A stretch of DNA of 25,692 nucleotides from positions 1 to 25,692 of the IMG/VR virus record IMGVR_UViG_3300025151_005385. One strand, written 5' to 3'. Of the stretch, positions 1 to 6,792 are shown piece after piece. This DNA is from a virus. The notes below the pieces were generated by a model that saw only the letters and a list, made by a program, of their open reading frames with translations, was not told the origin of the DNA and did not search any database. The translations under genes were made by a program, and so were the position numbers. The number at the start of each line of letters is the position of its first letter. Position 1 is the stretch's first letter.

Positions 1-969
1 GAAATAAGAGCGAAGTTAAAATCTCAAGAAGTGAATCGCTCCACTTCCAACACAGGCGGAGACAACGCCATCTACCCACACTGGAATATATCAGAAGGCT
101 CAGAAGCAGTAGTTAGATTCTTACCAGATAGAGACGAAAATAACACATTCTTCTGGACTGAAAGAAACATGATCAAACTGCCTTTCGCAGGTATAAAAGG
201 TCAAACTGATTCTAGACCAGTGACAGTGCAAGTACCGTGCATGGAAATGTATGGGAAAACTTGTCCAGTACTGACAGAAGTCAGACCGTGGTTCAAAGAC
301 AAGAGCATGGAAGACATGGGCAGAAAATATTGGAAAAAGAAAAGTTATATTTTCCAAGGTTTTGTCACAACGAATCCACTAGCAGAAGACTCAACACCAG
401 AGAATCCAATAAGAAGATTTATAATTGGACCTCAGATCTTCAACATTATTAGAGGGGCACTTATGGATCCAGAAATGGAAGAAATGCCAACTGATTATGT
501 GAAAGGTGTGGACTTCAGGATTACTAAAACAACTAAAGGTGGTTATGCTGACTACTCAACAAGTAAATGGTCGAGAAGAGAAAGGCCGTTGGACGAAGCA
601 GAAAGATCTGCTATTGACACACACGGTTTACACAACTTAGGTGACTTCAGACCAAAAGAGCCAACCGAGGCAGAGGTTAAAATAATTGCAGAATTATTTG
701 CCAAATCTGTAGAAGGTGAGGCTTATGATCTTGAGCAGTATGGACAGTACTTCAGACCAGCAGGCGTGGCTTACCAAGGTAAACCGCAGGCGGCAGTGCC
801 AACAGCATCGGCTCCAGCGGCTACACCAGTGGCAGAAGCGGCTCCAGTAACTGAAAGTGCACCAGCACAACCAGTACAGGTATCTGCAGGTACACAGGCT
901 CCAGCAGGAGACAGTGCCAAGAGAGCAGAAGACATCTTGAAGTTAATTAGATCAAGACAAGCAAAATAA
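1..969 (+). CDS. 32: gp32-like ssDNA-binding protein, 5'-truncated
   Basis: Single-stranded DNA-binding protein of the T4 replisome; it coats ssDNA during replication and recombination and works with UvsX and UvsY. The reading frame is open from base 1 with no ATG, so the true start lies upstream and the GTG at 31 is probably an internal Val codon. Of 322 visible residues, the core has the typical VVRFLPD strand (about 37-43) and the Cys pair C80 and C88, which may be part of the zinc site; T4 uses His plus three Cys, so ligands are uncertain. An Ala/Pro-rich linker (about 265-305) leads to a basic helix ending in RSRQAK instead of T4's acidic tail. It directly precedes uvsX. Identity rests on remembered similarity to marine T4-like gp32 proteins and on the neighbours. 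Confidence 0.85.
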   Translation, partial: EIRAKLKSQEVNRSTSNTGGDNAIYPHWNISEGSEAVVRFLPDRDENNTFFWTERNMIKLPFAGIKGQTDSRPVTVQVPCMEMYGKTCPVLTEVRPWFKDKSMEDMGRKYWKKKSYIFQGFVTTNPLAEDSTPENPIRRFIIGPQIFNIIRGALMDPEMEEMPTDYVKGVDFRITKTTKGGYADYSTSKWSRRERPLDEAERSAIDTHGLHNLGDFRPKEPTEAEVKIIAELFAKSVEGEAYDLEQYGQYFRPAGVAYQGKPQAAVPTASAPAATPVAEAAPVTESAPAQPVQVSAGTQAPAGDSAKRAEDILKLIRSRQAK

Positions 970-980
970 TCTGACATTTT

Positions 981-1014
981 ACCAAGGCCCTAATATTGAC
1001 GTTAGGGCCTAGGT
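981..1014 (+). terminator. Hairpin after gp32 (terminator or operator)
   Basis: A perfect 9-bp inverted repeat (AGGCCCTAA at 985-993, TTAGGGCCT at 1002-1010) encloses an 8-nt loop. ACC/GGT pairs extend it beyond one A-A mismatch. It starts 12 bases after the gp32 stop codon. No U-tract follows, so it may act as an mRNA 3' stabiliser, a weak terminator, or a DNA operator for the overlapping uvsX promoter. Confidence 0.5.
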
Positions 1015-1024
1015 ATGCTAAAAT
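996..1024 (+). promoter_or_regulatory. Sigma70-type extended -10 promoter for uvsX
   Basis: TTGACG (996-1001), a 17-nt spacer and TAAAAT (1019-1024), with an extended -10 TG at 1016-1017. The predicted start near 1031 leaves a leader of about 15 nt that contains AAGGA (1032-1036), 9 nt before the uvsX ATG. The -35 hexamer lies in the loop of the gp32 hairpin. Confidence 0.7.
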
Positions 1025-1045
1025 AGATTACAAGGATAATAAATT

Positions 1046-2098
1046 ATGACGAAAGTATTTGACGCAACAAAGTTTAGAAAGAGTATTACAAAATCAATCC
1101 AAGGACTAGGAATTGGATTCAGCGATCCTACAGATTGGATATCAACAGGAAATTACGCATTAAACTATTTGATGACCAGTGATTTCAACAAAGGCATTCC
1201 GTTAGGCAAAGTAACTGTACTTGCAGGAGAATCAGGGGCAGGCAAAAGTTACATAGCATCAGGAAACATTATTAAGAATGCACAGGATCAAGGTATATTT
1301 GTAATACTAATTGACACTGAAAACGCATTAGATGAACAATGGTTACAGGCATTGAAAGTGGACACATCAGAAGACAAACTTATGAAATTAAGCATGTCTA
1401 TGGTTGATGACGTAGCAAAAACTGTTTCAGAGTTTATGAAAGGTTACAAAGACCAACACGCAGACAACAAAGAAGGTGCACCTAAAGTACTGTTTGTTAT
1501 AGACAGTTTGGGTATGTTACTGACTCCAACAGATGTAAATCAGTTTGAAGCAGGTGAGATGAAAGGTGACTTGGGTAGAAAACCTAAGGCCTTAACGGCA
1601 CTTGTAAGAAACTGTGTTAATATGTTTGGTAGTTGGAACGTAGGACTTATTGCAACCAATCACACATACGCATCACAGGATATGTTTGATCCAGACGATA
1701 AGATATCAGGTGGCCAAGGATTTATCTATGCATCAAGTATTGTTGTTGCAATGAAAAAATTAAAACTAAAAGAAGATGAAAAAGGCAACAAAGTTACAGA
1801 TGTAAGAGGTATCAGAGCCGCTTGTAAAGTTATGAAAACAAGATATGCTAAACCTTTTGAAGGTGTACAGGTAAAGATTCCTTATGATACTGGTATGGAT
1901 CCATACAGTGGACTTGTAGATTTGTTTGAGAAAAAGGGCATACTTGTACAAACAGGAAATAGGCTGAAATATGTCGATCCACAAGGAAAAGAACACATAG
2001 AGTTTAGAAAAGCATGGACAGGTGATAAATTAGATATGATAATGGCTAACTTCAAAGAAGTTGTCCCGGCCGAAACAGATGAGGATGTTAAAGAGTAA
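1046..2098 (+). CDS. uvsX: UvsX, RecA-like recombinase
   Basis: RecA-family strand-exchange ATPase for phage recombination and recombination-dependent replication. It forms filaments on ssDNA with help from gp32 and UvsY. Walker A is GESGAGKS (61-68) and Walker B is the hydrophobic strand ending in VIDS (151-154). The GGQGFIYAS segment matches the RecA L2-region glycine turn. At 350 aa it is somewhat shorter than T4 UvsX (391). ATG at 1046 is preceded by AAGGA and a good promoter. The stop codon overlaps the next ATG (TAATG). Placement right after gp32 supports the call. Confidence 0.93.
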   Translation: MTKVFDATKFRKSITKSIQGLGIGFSDPTDWISTGNYALNYLMTSDFNKGIPLGKVTVLAGESGAGKSYIASGNIIKNAQDQGIFVILIDTENALDEQWLQALKVDTSEDKLMKLSMSMVDDVAKTVSEFMKGYKDQHADNKEGAPKVLFVIDSLGMLLTPTDVNQFEAGEMKGDLGRKPKALTALVRNCVNMFGSWNVGLIATNHTYASQDMFDPDDKISGGQGFIYASSIVVAMKKLKLKEDEKGNKVTDVRGIRAACKVMKTRYAKPFEGVQVKIPYDTGMDPYSGLVDLFEKKGILVQTGNRLKYVDPQGKEHIEFRKAWTGDKLDMIMANFKEVVPAETDEDVKE

Positions 2099-2331
2099 TG
2101 ATTGATTTTACGCATGAAGATATAGAACGTTTATGGAATTCTATATCACACTACGTTCCAGAAAGACAAAAAATAGATTGTGCAATTGACTTTATTAAAA
2201 GCCTCGAGGACATTGGTGTTGAGTACGACGAGATCAAAGCGTCTGCTGAATACGACCCAAAACTAGAAGAAGCAATTAACACTGTGTTCGAAGAAGACGA
2301 CGAGTCAGACGGATACGGCGAAAATGATTAA
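2098..2331 (+). CDS. Small acidic protein of unknown function
   Basis: A 77-aa protein with no family I can name. It is strongly acidic, ending in a Glu/Asp-rich stretch (FEEDDESD, about 64-71), and has no membrane segment or signal peptide. It is translationally coupled to uvsX through TAATG and overlaps the next gene by 8 bp. Its place between uvsX and a uvsY-like gene suggests an accessory role in recombination, by context only. The acidic tail could mimic nucleic acid or contact gp32 or UvsX, but nothing visible proves this. Confidence 0.75.
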   Translation: MIDFTHEDIERLWNSISHYVPERQKIDCAIDFIKSLEDIGVEYDEIKASAEYDPKLEEAINTVFEEDDESDGYGEND

Positions 2332-2785
2332 TTGGTACAACGAAGTCAGCCGAAACTTAGACAAGATACCAGATTGCATTGCGTACTTTGATAAAGAGTT
2401 AATCGAAGCAAAGAAACAATGTAAGATATACGGCAACCTTGAAAGGGCCAGCGCCGCACTTCCAGGCATAGTAGAAGAAAGATTTGGACAACTGCAACAA
2501 CTTGAGGCAATTTTAGAATATCTAAACATAGAATTGCGTAGATTAAGATCAAAGACATTCAGAAAATATTTAGAAAACTACAACAGAGCATTATCAAGCA
2601 GAGACGCAGAGAAGTACGTTGACGGTGAAGACGACGTAGTCGATATGGATAAAATTATTAATGACTTTGCATTGATAAGGAATCAATGGTTAGGCATCAC
2701 CAAAGGACTAGATCAGAAACAATGGCAGATTACAAATATCGTAAAACTGAGAGTCGCGGGTATGGAAGATGCAGACATCAAATAG
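2324..2785 (+). CDS. UvsY-like recombination mediator (tentative)
   Basis: A 153-aa, mainly helical, charged protein. T4 UvsY (137 aa) loads UvsX onto gp32-coated ssDNA. The C-terminal part, NQWLGITKGLDQKQWQITNI (about 122-141), resembles the end of T4 UvsY, where a helix with a short aromatic/aliphatic pattern leads into a basic helix. The middle has an RKYLENYNRAL segment (about 81-91), similar in style to the Arg/Tyr-rich UvsY core. Size and position two genes after uvsX fit. Similarity is faint by eye, so UvsY is a hypothesis. The gene overlaps both neighbours (8 and 17 bp), so it belongs to the uvsX operon. Confidence 0.5.
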   Translation: MINWYNEVSRNLDKIPDCIAYFDKELIEAKKQCKIYGNLERASAALPGIVEERFGQLQQLEAILEYLNIELRRLRSKTFRKYLENYNRALSSRDAEKYVDGEDDVVDMDKIINDFALIRNQWLGITKGLDQKQWQITNIVKLRVAGMEDADIK

Positions 2786-3395
2786 AATAATATTAACAGA
2801 CGTAGACGGAGTTCTTTTAGAATGGGAACATCACTTTACAAAATGGATGTTGCAAAGGACTTTGTTCGACGAGCGAGGTGCGAGATACCATCCGCATAGA
2901 TTACTCCCAGACAAACAAAATACCTATGAGATGGCAGAACGCTTTGGTGTTACTAAGGATGAAATAAGAAAACTGATTCGTGAGTTTAACAGGAGTGCAT
3001 GGATGGGCACACAACGTCCAATGCTTGAGTCACAGACATGGGTAAAATTATTAGCGGCAGAGGGTTGGACATTCATTCCCATCACATCTCAGACATCCGA
3101 CATACCTGCTCAGCAATTACGTAAGAAAAGATTAGGGGACTTATTCGGAGATCATGTGTTCACAAACTACCACATATTAGGCACAGGAGCGGACAAAGAC
3201 AGTGCATTATCCGAGTTTCATAATACCGGACTGTATTGGGTGGAGGACAAGCCAAAGAACGCTGTAGCCGGGCTCAAATACGGTTTAAAGCCTATATTAA
3301 TAGACCACCCATACAACAAAGATTTTAACCACGATGGAATAATCAGAGTAAGTAATTGGCAAGAAATACATCAATTACTTTCAGGCAGAAAATGA
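2769..3395 (+). CDS. HAD-superfamily phosphatase
   Basis: A 208-aa haloacid-dehalogenase-type hydrolase. Motif I is DVDGV with nucleophile D11 and general acid D13; motif II is probably T106/S107 (PITSQ); motif III is probably K143; motif IV is E159-D160. A helical insert at about 20-90 could be a C1-type cap. The family removes phosphate from sugars, nucleotides or proteins; the substrate is not readable. It overlaps the uvsY-like gene by 17 bp and the following glycosyltransferase by an ATGA junction, so it links the recombination operon to the glycan cassette. A sugar-phosphate or nucleotide substrate is plausible from context. Confidence 0.8.
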   Translation: MQTSNRIILTDVDGVLLEWEHHFTKWMLQRTLFDERGARYHPHRLLPDKQNTYEMAERFGVTKDEIRKLIREFNRSAWMGTQRPMLESQTWVKLLAAEGWTFIPITSQTSDIPAQQLRKKRLGDLFGDHVFTNYHILGTGADKDSALSEFHNTGLYWVEDKPKNAVAGLKYGLKPILIDHPYNKDFNHDGIIRVSNWQEIHQLLSGRK

Positions 3396-4066
3396 AAATA
3401 TACGTTGGACACGACAGCAGAGAAGATATAGCATACCAAGTCTGTGAACATAGCATCAAGCGAAGAGACCCATCAGCAGAAGTTATTCCATTGAAACAAA
3501 AGCAAATGCGAGATCAAGGATTATACACAAGACCGGTTGATAAATTAGCATCAACAGAATTTACATTCACAAGATTCTTCGTGCCTTACATGAATGACTT
3601 CAAAGGATGGGCGGTGTTCTGTGATTGTGATTTCCTATGGAAGATACCTAGTCACGAGCTGGCAAAGTATTGTGATAACTCAAAAGCAGTAGTGGTTGTT
3701 CAACACGATTACACACCTAAAGAGACAACAAAGATGGACGGACAAGTGCAGACTGTGTATCCAAGGAAAAACTGGTCAAGCATGGTTTTGTGGAATTGCG
3801 AACATCCTAAAAACAAAATACTTACTCCAGAGTTATTGAACACAGAATCACCTAAATTTTTACATAGATTTAATTGGTTGGATGACAACGAGATTGGTGA
3901 ACTTCCCCTTGAATATAATTGGTTGGTGGGTTGGTACAAAGAACCAGCAGACGGTAAACCAAAAATACTACATTACACAGAAGGCGGCCCTTGGTTTGAT
4001 GGATACCGTGACTGTGAATATGCCGACGATTGGAAAAAAGAATTAATAAATTTGTTTAGTTCTTGA
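3392..4066 (+). CDS. GT8-like glycosyltransferase
   Basis: A 224-aa GT-A-fold glycosyltransferase. It opens with MKIYVGHDSRED, a typical family 8-like first strand, and has the metal-binding DxD as DCD (78-80) within WAVFCDCDFLW. A C-terminal LHYTEGGPW (193-201) carries the His expected to complete the metal site. The ATG at 3392 was chosen because it overlaps the previous stop as ATGA and starts the first strand; an upstream in-frame start at 3356 would add 12 unstructured residues inside the HAD gene. It would transfer a sugar from a nucleotide sugar; donor and acceptor are unknown. It is the last rightward gene before a convergent block. Confidence 0.8.
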   Translation: MKIYVGHDSREDIAYQVCEHSIKRRDPSAEVIPLKQKQMRDQGLYTRPVDKLASTEFTFTRFFVPYMNDFKGWAVFCDCDFLWKIPSHELAKYCDNSKAVVVVQHDYTPKETTKMDGQVQTVYPRKNWSSMVLWNCEHPKNKILTPELLNTESPKFLHRFNWLDDNEIGELPLEYNWLVGWYKEPADGKPKILHYTEGGPWFDGYRDCEYADDWKKELINLFSS

Positions 4067-4067
4067 T

Positions 4068-4670
4068 TTAAAAATAGATTTTATCTATTTGTTCAGCATT
4101 ATCTTTCTTTTCTATAATTTCACTGTTGTTGAATCCTAACTCATACATGTACTCATCCATGTCATTTACTGTTGGCATTTCGGGAAATTTATTATTCTTA
4201 TACAAGTTTACTTCTTGTATCACATACCTAGCACGTGTGAATATATCCGGAGCGCCTTGCATTATCATTATTTCAGCACCTTGAACATCTTGTTTAATTA
4301 GATCAAAAGTAGCATCCTTACCGACCAATTCATCCAAAGTTTGCATTTGTCTTATCTCGTAGTCTTTGAAAATACCAAACACAGTTGATCCTTTTGTATA
4401 CGTGACCTTCTTTTTGCTTCCCTTGTCTATTTCACGTAGGTACATTTTAATTTCTCTATTGCTATCACCAAGAACAGCAATATGACATTTGTCGGCAATT
4501 CCTTTTAGGTGCGTTTCATATTTTGGGCCTGCTTCTATGCAAGTGTATTTTGCATCAGGCCAAATTAACTTAACATTCTTTGTCCAGAATCCTATGTTTG
4601 CACCTATATCAAGTATGTTGGATGGGGCAAAATTTTTGTCCTTTAATTTTTTTAGGTAATCGTACATCAT
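4068..4670 (-). CDS. FkbM-family SAM-dependent methyltransferase
   Basis: A 200-aa Rossmann methyltransferase. SAM motif I is DIGANIGFW (21-29), the ribose-binding acidic residue is E46 in CIEAG, and the FkbM signature IKxDxxGAE appears as IKQDVQGAE (125-133), with Gln in place of the usual Ile and Glu. FkbM-type enzymes often O-methylate sugars or polyketides. Here the target is probably a sugar of the glycan built by the neighbouring genes (inference). The start ATG at 4670 overlaps the upstream stop (ATGA); a second ATG follows directly. It is the last gene of the leftward operon. Confidence 0.8.
   Translation of the reverse strand: MMYDYLKKLKDKNFAPSNILDIGANIGFWTKNVKLIWPDAKYTCIEAGPKYETHLKGIADKCHIAVLGDSNREIKMYLREIDKGSKKKVTYTKGSTVFGIFKDYEIRQMQTLDELVGKDATFDLIKQDVQGAEIMIMQGAPDIFTRARYVIQEVNLYKNNKFPEMPTVNDMDEYMYELGFNNSEIIEKKDNAEQIDKIYF
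4071..4090. terminator. AT-rich inverted repeat between convergent genes
   Basis: AAATAGAT (4072-4079) and ATCTATTT (4083-4090) form a perfect 8-bp stem with a TTT loop, just past the stop codon of the rightward gene (4066) and within the last codons of the leftward gene. It could be a weak bidirectional terminator, but the stem is all A/T except two pairs and no separate U-tract follows. Confidence 0.3.
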
Positions 4671-5308
4671 GTTCTATAATAAACAATATCTGGCCATTTT
4701 TTAATTAACACCTTAAATCCTAGAGACTTTAGATGCTCTTTAATATCCCTTTTACTGCTACCGTACCTTTCGCTGTTACCATTTAATTCGATCATCACGT
4801 ATCTAACATTTTCTAAAGTTTTTTCTGCACCTTTGAGCACTTCCATCTCTAGGCCTTCGACATCTATTTTGATTACATCTATATTTTTGTATCCTAAAGA
4901 ATCTAGTTTGTTTATTTTTGTTTCTCCGGTTTCTAATAACACTCTGGTATTTTGTGTTGCACTTTCTTCGGTCAACTTAACATACCCGTCTTCATTCCCT
5001 AATGCTTGGTTGTAAGATTCGATATTATTATAGGAAAGGACATTTCTTGCAAGGCACCCATAATGCAAATTATTAGGTTCGTAGCAATGGATGTTTTTTG
5101 CAAACTTTTGCATAGACAAAGTCCAGGTACCGCACCATGCTCCGACATCTACAATAAGATCAAATTCCTTCTCTTGTTCTTTGCACCACTCTATAAATTT
5201 ATTCAGGCAGTTATCTTGCATATATGGATATCCTCTTTCACGCCATTGTTCGATTTGTGCATCAGTAGATGGAACCCATAATCCATCGGATAGTTGTTCT
5301 ATACTCAC
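4667..5308 (-). CDS. Second FkbM-family methyltransferase
   Basis: A 213-aa SAM-dependent methyltransferase with DVGAWCGTW (54-62), CYEPN (75-79) and a textbook FkbM motif IKIDVEGLE (146-154). An N-terminal extension of about 45 residues precedes the Rossmann domain. It overlaps both operon neighbours by ATGA junctions. It shares the fold but little direct sequence with the adjacent methyltransferase, so the two probably methylate different positions or sugars rather than being a fresh duplication. Activity on a glycan is inferred from context. Confidence 0.83.
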   Translation of the reverse strand: MSIEQLSDGLWVPSTDAQIEQWRERGYPYMQDNCLNKFIEWCKEQEKEFDLIVDVGAWCGTWTLSMQKFAKNIHCYEPNNLHYGCLARNVLSYNNIESYNQALGNEDGYVKLTEESATQNTRVLLETGETKINKLDSLGYKNIDVIKIDVEGLEMEVLKGAEKTLENVRYVMIELNGNSERYGSSKRDIKEHLKSLGFKVLIKKWPDIVYYRT

Positions 5309-6117
5309 AGTAAGCCTTTGTCCATTAATATTTCTACCGCTGTACCATTATCAAACTCTTCTGGAGTGAATTGTTGGTAGGCAAGGCTGTATAGCCATGG
5401 TTCAGGACCGCCGTAGTACGGATTCTCTATGTCTGACAATTCAACATTGCCAACATCTACAGCAAAACTTATGTCATCACAGAAGACAGGTATGCCTTCA
5501 CATATAGCCTCGACTGCCGCTATGCTACAACTAGTGACGAGGCACCATGCTTCTTTAAGATCCTCGGATAGGGGTACTGTTGCCTCACTCGGTCCTGATG
5601 TACCCCTGCCCCTAGGCTTGTGTCGAAGTTTGATAGGTCTATCCGTGTATCTTTTAATCTGATCTATTGTCTCATTTGTCCAATTCGGTCTGTTCAAGTA
5701 TCCGTGTATGCCTGTGGAACTAGGACAAACTAGTATGTGCTTACCAGCAAAGTTTGGTGCTTTTATCTTCAAACCAAATTTTTCAAATCTGTCTGCTTTG
5801 CAGTTTTTCAAGTAAGGAACGTGTATCCTATTTTTACAAATACGCCAGTAATGGTTGTTTGGTTTCAAGTTGTTGTTGTCAAATCTACCAAAGTATGGGG
5901 TATCAGTGAACCAGTAGTTATGATTACGAGCATCTAACTTTTGAATCATCTCTCTGTTATTGCCAACGAATCCCCAGAACATGCTATTGCCGACTGGATC
6001 TTTTTCTACTGCATTGTCCAGTTTGTTTATCTGATCTGGCCAGGACTTCTCAACACCGTTGAACACTTCCCATGCTTTACTTTTGTTATTATTAAATGGT
6101 GCGTAGATTGTTAGCAT
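5305..6117 (-). CDS. GT-B-like glycan protein, paralogue A
   Basis: A 270-aa member of a four-copy family in this window (others at 8620, 9548 and 13168). Shared blocks, in order, are: a DRPIKLRHKPR strand (159-169), matching RPHPR in paralogue D; AWCLVTSCSIAAVEAI (190-205), a loop of the type that binds nucleotide phosphates in GT-B enzymes; EGIPVFC (207-213); an IENPYYG segment (230-236); and a C-terminal LAYQQFTPEEFDNGTA. These resemble capsule-synthesis or CDP-glycerol-transferase C-terminal domains. A glycosyl- or glycerophosphate-transferase role is likely but not proven. It overlaps the SGNH gene by 26 bp and the methyltransferase by 4. Confidence 0.65.
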   Translation of the reverse strand: MLTIYAPFNNNKSKAWEVFNGVEKSWPDQINKLDNAVEKDPVGNSMFWGFVGNNREMIQKLDARNHNYWFTDTPYFGRFDNNNLKPNNHYWRICKNRIHVPYLKNCKADRFEKFGLKIKAPNFAGKHILVCPSSTGIHGYLNRPNWTNETIDQIKRYTDRPIKLRHKPRGRGTSGPSEATVPLSEDLKEAWCLVTSCSIAAVEAICEGIPVFCDDISFAVDVGNVELSDIENPYYGGPEPWLYSLAYQQFTPEEFDNGTAVEILMDKGLL

Positions 6118-6754
6118 CTATAAATTCCATAAGTTGTTCTGCCCACTGCATGTGGCCTTCTGCCGACGGATGCGGATCACTTTCACTGCTTACCATTCCT
6201 TTGTCTAAGATGAATTCGTATTGACTGAGTTTTGGACTAAAAAATCTATCCATGTTAATTGCATCTCTTATAACCTTGAAGTCAGAGGTGTTGCCTCCAA
6301 AATCGTTTGGCAAAGAGTTATACATCACATATGGTATCTCTTTTCTTTCAAAATAGTTTTGTAGATTAAAAACGCTGTCTAAGAATCGCATTGTCATATT
6401 ATTTTCAATATCCCAACCTGTATTTTTTCTTACAAAATTTACGTTATCTAAGGTCTTCCAGGTACGCCATGTTAGTTCTGTTCCTGGCATTCTTCCTTTT
6501 TTATGTCCGTCGTCAGTAATATAATCATTACGACTGGCACTTGACCATCCTATAACAGCGAAGTGTTTATCCCGATTATGACGTTCTAACCAAACTTTTG
6601 TTGTAAAACTTATCCTATCATTGCCCCTACCACCCATAGCAAAGTTTATCAAAGGCATATTATATCTTTCTGCCAGTATTTTAGTGGTAAATGTGTCAAC
6701 GCCATCTTTCGGACGACTCGTCAAAAAACTGCAACCATTTGAAAATAAAAACAT
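6092..6754 (-). CDS. SGNH/GDSL-type hydrolase
   Basis: A 220-aa esterase-like protein. Block I is SNGCSF, with nucleophile S9; block II is FAMGGRGND (38-46), with the oxyanion Gly and Asn; block III may be SSASRND (71-77); block V is DPHPSAEGH (193-201), giving the catalytic Asp and His. The family adds or removes acyl, often acetyl, groups on glycans. There is no signal peptide, so it acts in the cytoplasm. It is the first gene of the leftward operon behind a divergent promoter whose predicted start is only about 2 nt from the ATG. Substrate unknown. Confidence 0.72.
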   Translation of the reverse strand: MFLFSNGCSFLTSRPKDGVDTFTTKILAERYNMPLINFAMGGRGNDRISFTTKVWLERHNRDKHFAVIGWSSASRNDYITDDGHKKGRMPGTELTWRTWKTLDNVNFVRKNTGWDIENNMTMRFLDSVFNLQNYFERKEIPYVMYNSLPNDFGGNTSDFKVIRDAINMDRFFSPKLSQYEFILDKGMVSSESDPHPSAEGHMQWAEQLMEFIDANNLRTI

Positions 6755-6767
6755 AGTAGTCTATTAT
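6739..6767 (+). promoter_or_regulatory. Rightward sigma70-type promoter for GT61 operon
   Basis: TTGAAA (6739-6744), a 17-nt spacer and TATTAT (6762-6767). The predicted start near 6774 gives a leader of about 12 nt before the ATG at 6786, with no clear Shine-Dalgarno. The -10 overlaps the leftward -10 almost completely. Confidence 0.5.
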
Positions 6768-6792
6768 AACATAATTATTAATAAAATGTCAG
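6763..6792 (-). promoter_or_regulatory. Leftward extended -10 promoter for SGNH operon
   Basis: On the minus strand: CTGACA (6792-6787), an 18-nt spacer and a perfect TATAAT (6768-6763) preceded by the extended -10 TGT. The -35 covers the start codon region of the rightward GT61 gene. The predicted transcript starts about 2 nt before the SGNH ATG, so it would be nearly leaderless. Confidence 0.6.

Noticed and set aside
6621-6785. In-frame N-terminal extension of the GT61 gene from ATG at 6621
   Set aside because: It would run antisense to the SGNH gene and across both divergent promoters; the ATG at 6786 follows the predicted transcript start.
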